From Firmicutes bacterium ADurb.Bin193 (lineage in GTDB: Bacteria > Bacillota > Clostridia > Monoglobales > Firm-18), in assembly GCA_002070105.1 (NCBI GenBank), contig MWCQ01000010.1, positions 1 to 64,000 on the forward strand: a stretch of 64,000 nt of DNA. Direction: 5' to 3'. Positions 63,740 through 64,000 of this stretch are shown piece after piece. The notes beneath the pieces were generated by a model. It worked only from the letters and a program-made list of their open reading frames with translations, searched no databases and was not told the origin of the DNA. Position numbers and translations under genes: made by a program. Numbering within the stretch: position 1 is the stretch's first letter; the number at the start of each line of letters is the position of its first letter.

Positions 63740-64000
63740 GCTACATTATAAGATTCACAGAGGAAGCCCGTCAAGATATGAAAAAACTTGACGGTTCCGT
63801 GAAAAAACAAGTAGTCGCAGCTATTTTAAAGGTTTCAAAAAATCCGCTCCCCAAAAACGAAGGCGGTTTAGGCAACCCGCTTGGGAACAAACATGATAAC
63901 AACTTAACGGGGTTATGTAAGATAAAAATACTTAACCCGAGTATTCGCATTGTATATCAGTTGGTGCGGGTTGACAAGGTTATGAATATAATTGTAATTG
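63736..64000 (+). CDS. RelE/ParE-superfamily toxin, cut by the window end
   Basis: At least 88 residues are present and no stop is reached. The opening YIIRFTEEARQDMKKLD is typical of RelE/ParE toxins. KHDNNLTGLCKIKI and NPSIRIVYQLVR match the central strands, where RelE-type mRNA interferases keep basic residues. Its pairing with a YefM/Phd antitoxin suggests a ribosome-dependent RNase, but a ParE-type gyrase poison cannot be excluded without the C-terminus. Confidence 0.85.
   Translation, partial: MSYIIRFTEEARQDMKKLDGSVKKQVVAAILKVSKNPLPKNEGGLGNPLGNKHDNNLTGLCKIKILNPSIRIVYQLVRVDKVMNIIVI

Overview
The window looks like a chromosomal segment of an endospore-forming clostridium-type Bacillota. 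The evidence is spoIIGA-sigE-sigG in the classic order, a cotJABC spore-coat operon, a SpoVB-like flippase, Rex, electron-bifurcating NfnAB, a PPi-type phosphofructokinase, frequent TTG/GTG starts behind strong GGAGG sites, and secreted proteins with copper-amine-oxidase-like N-terminal domains. I see no phage, insertion sequence, CRISPR array, rRNA or tRNA. Taxonomy below the class level cannot be read from the sequence.

Layout. 0.3-3.3 kb: VanW-like lipoprotein, then a divergent XRE-cupin regulator with an acyl-CoA ligase. 3.4-8 kb: glycosyltransferase, thpR, a RqcP-like S4 protein, NUDIX hydrolase and SpoVB-like flippase, followed by a gene-free stretch with DnaA-box-like sites. 8.3-19.6 kb, all on the minus strand: rex, a TIM-barrel protein, secA, prfB (programmed frameshift), prfA, then sua5/tsaC, an arginine-phosphatase-like protein, rimI and tsaD. 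An AT-rich NgoPII-type restriction-modification pair is inserted between prfA and tsaC. 19.7-25.5 kb: metAA, tepA, the M16 pair ymfF/ymfH, a membrane protein and rsmE. 25.8-30.3 kb: two convergent secreted proteins, a papain-family protease and an SdrD/cadherin-like/NHL protein. 30.5-32.1 kb: an NCS2 nucleobase permease behind a complete terminator/antiterminator leader with its own promoter. 32.2-38.5 kb: a helical protein of unknown function, nfnAB, and an FHA-FtsW-PBP cell-wall operon. 38.6-49 kb: a beta-propeller secreted protein, a PrsA-like foldase, mfd, isocitrate dehydrogenase and aconitase. 49-54.4 kb: a BMP-type nucleoside ABC transporter with xpt. 54.5-59.5 kb: the sporulation sigma cluster, a second secreted foldase and cotJABC. 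59.5-64 kb: a membrane protein whose best start is a CTG, bracketed by duplicated terminator regions, then PPi-PFK, a sugar-mutarotase-like protein and a YefM/RelE-type toxin-antitoxin pair cut by the window end.

The genes fall into functional groups: translation fidelity and termination (prfA, prfB, t6A genes, rimI, rqcP, rsmE), secretion and extracytoplasmic folding (secA, two PPIases), wall synthesis, purine/nucleobase salvage (NCS2, BMP-ABC, xpt), NADPH and 2-oxoglutarate supply (nfnAB, aconitase, IDH), and sporulation. The items most worth checking are the orphan leader RNA of the NCS2 permease, the palindrome over the xpt promoter (no purine riboswitch is visible there), the CTG-started gene between duplicated terminators, and a small two-hairpin repeat beside two operons.
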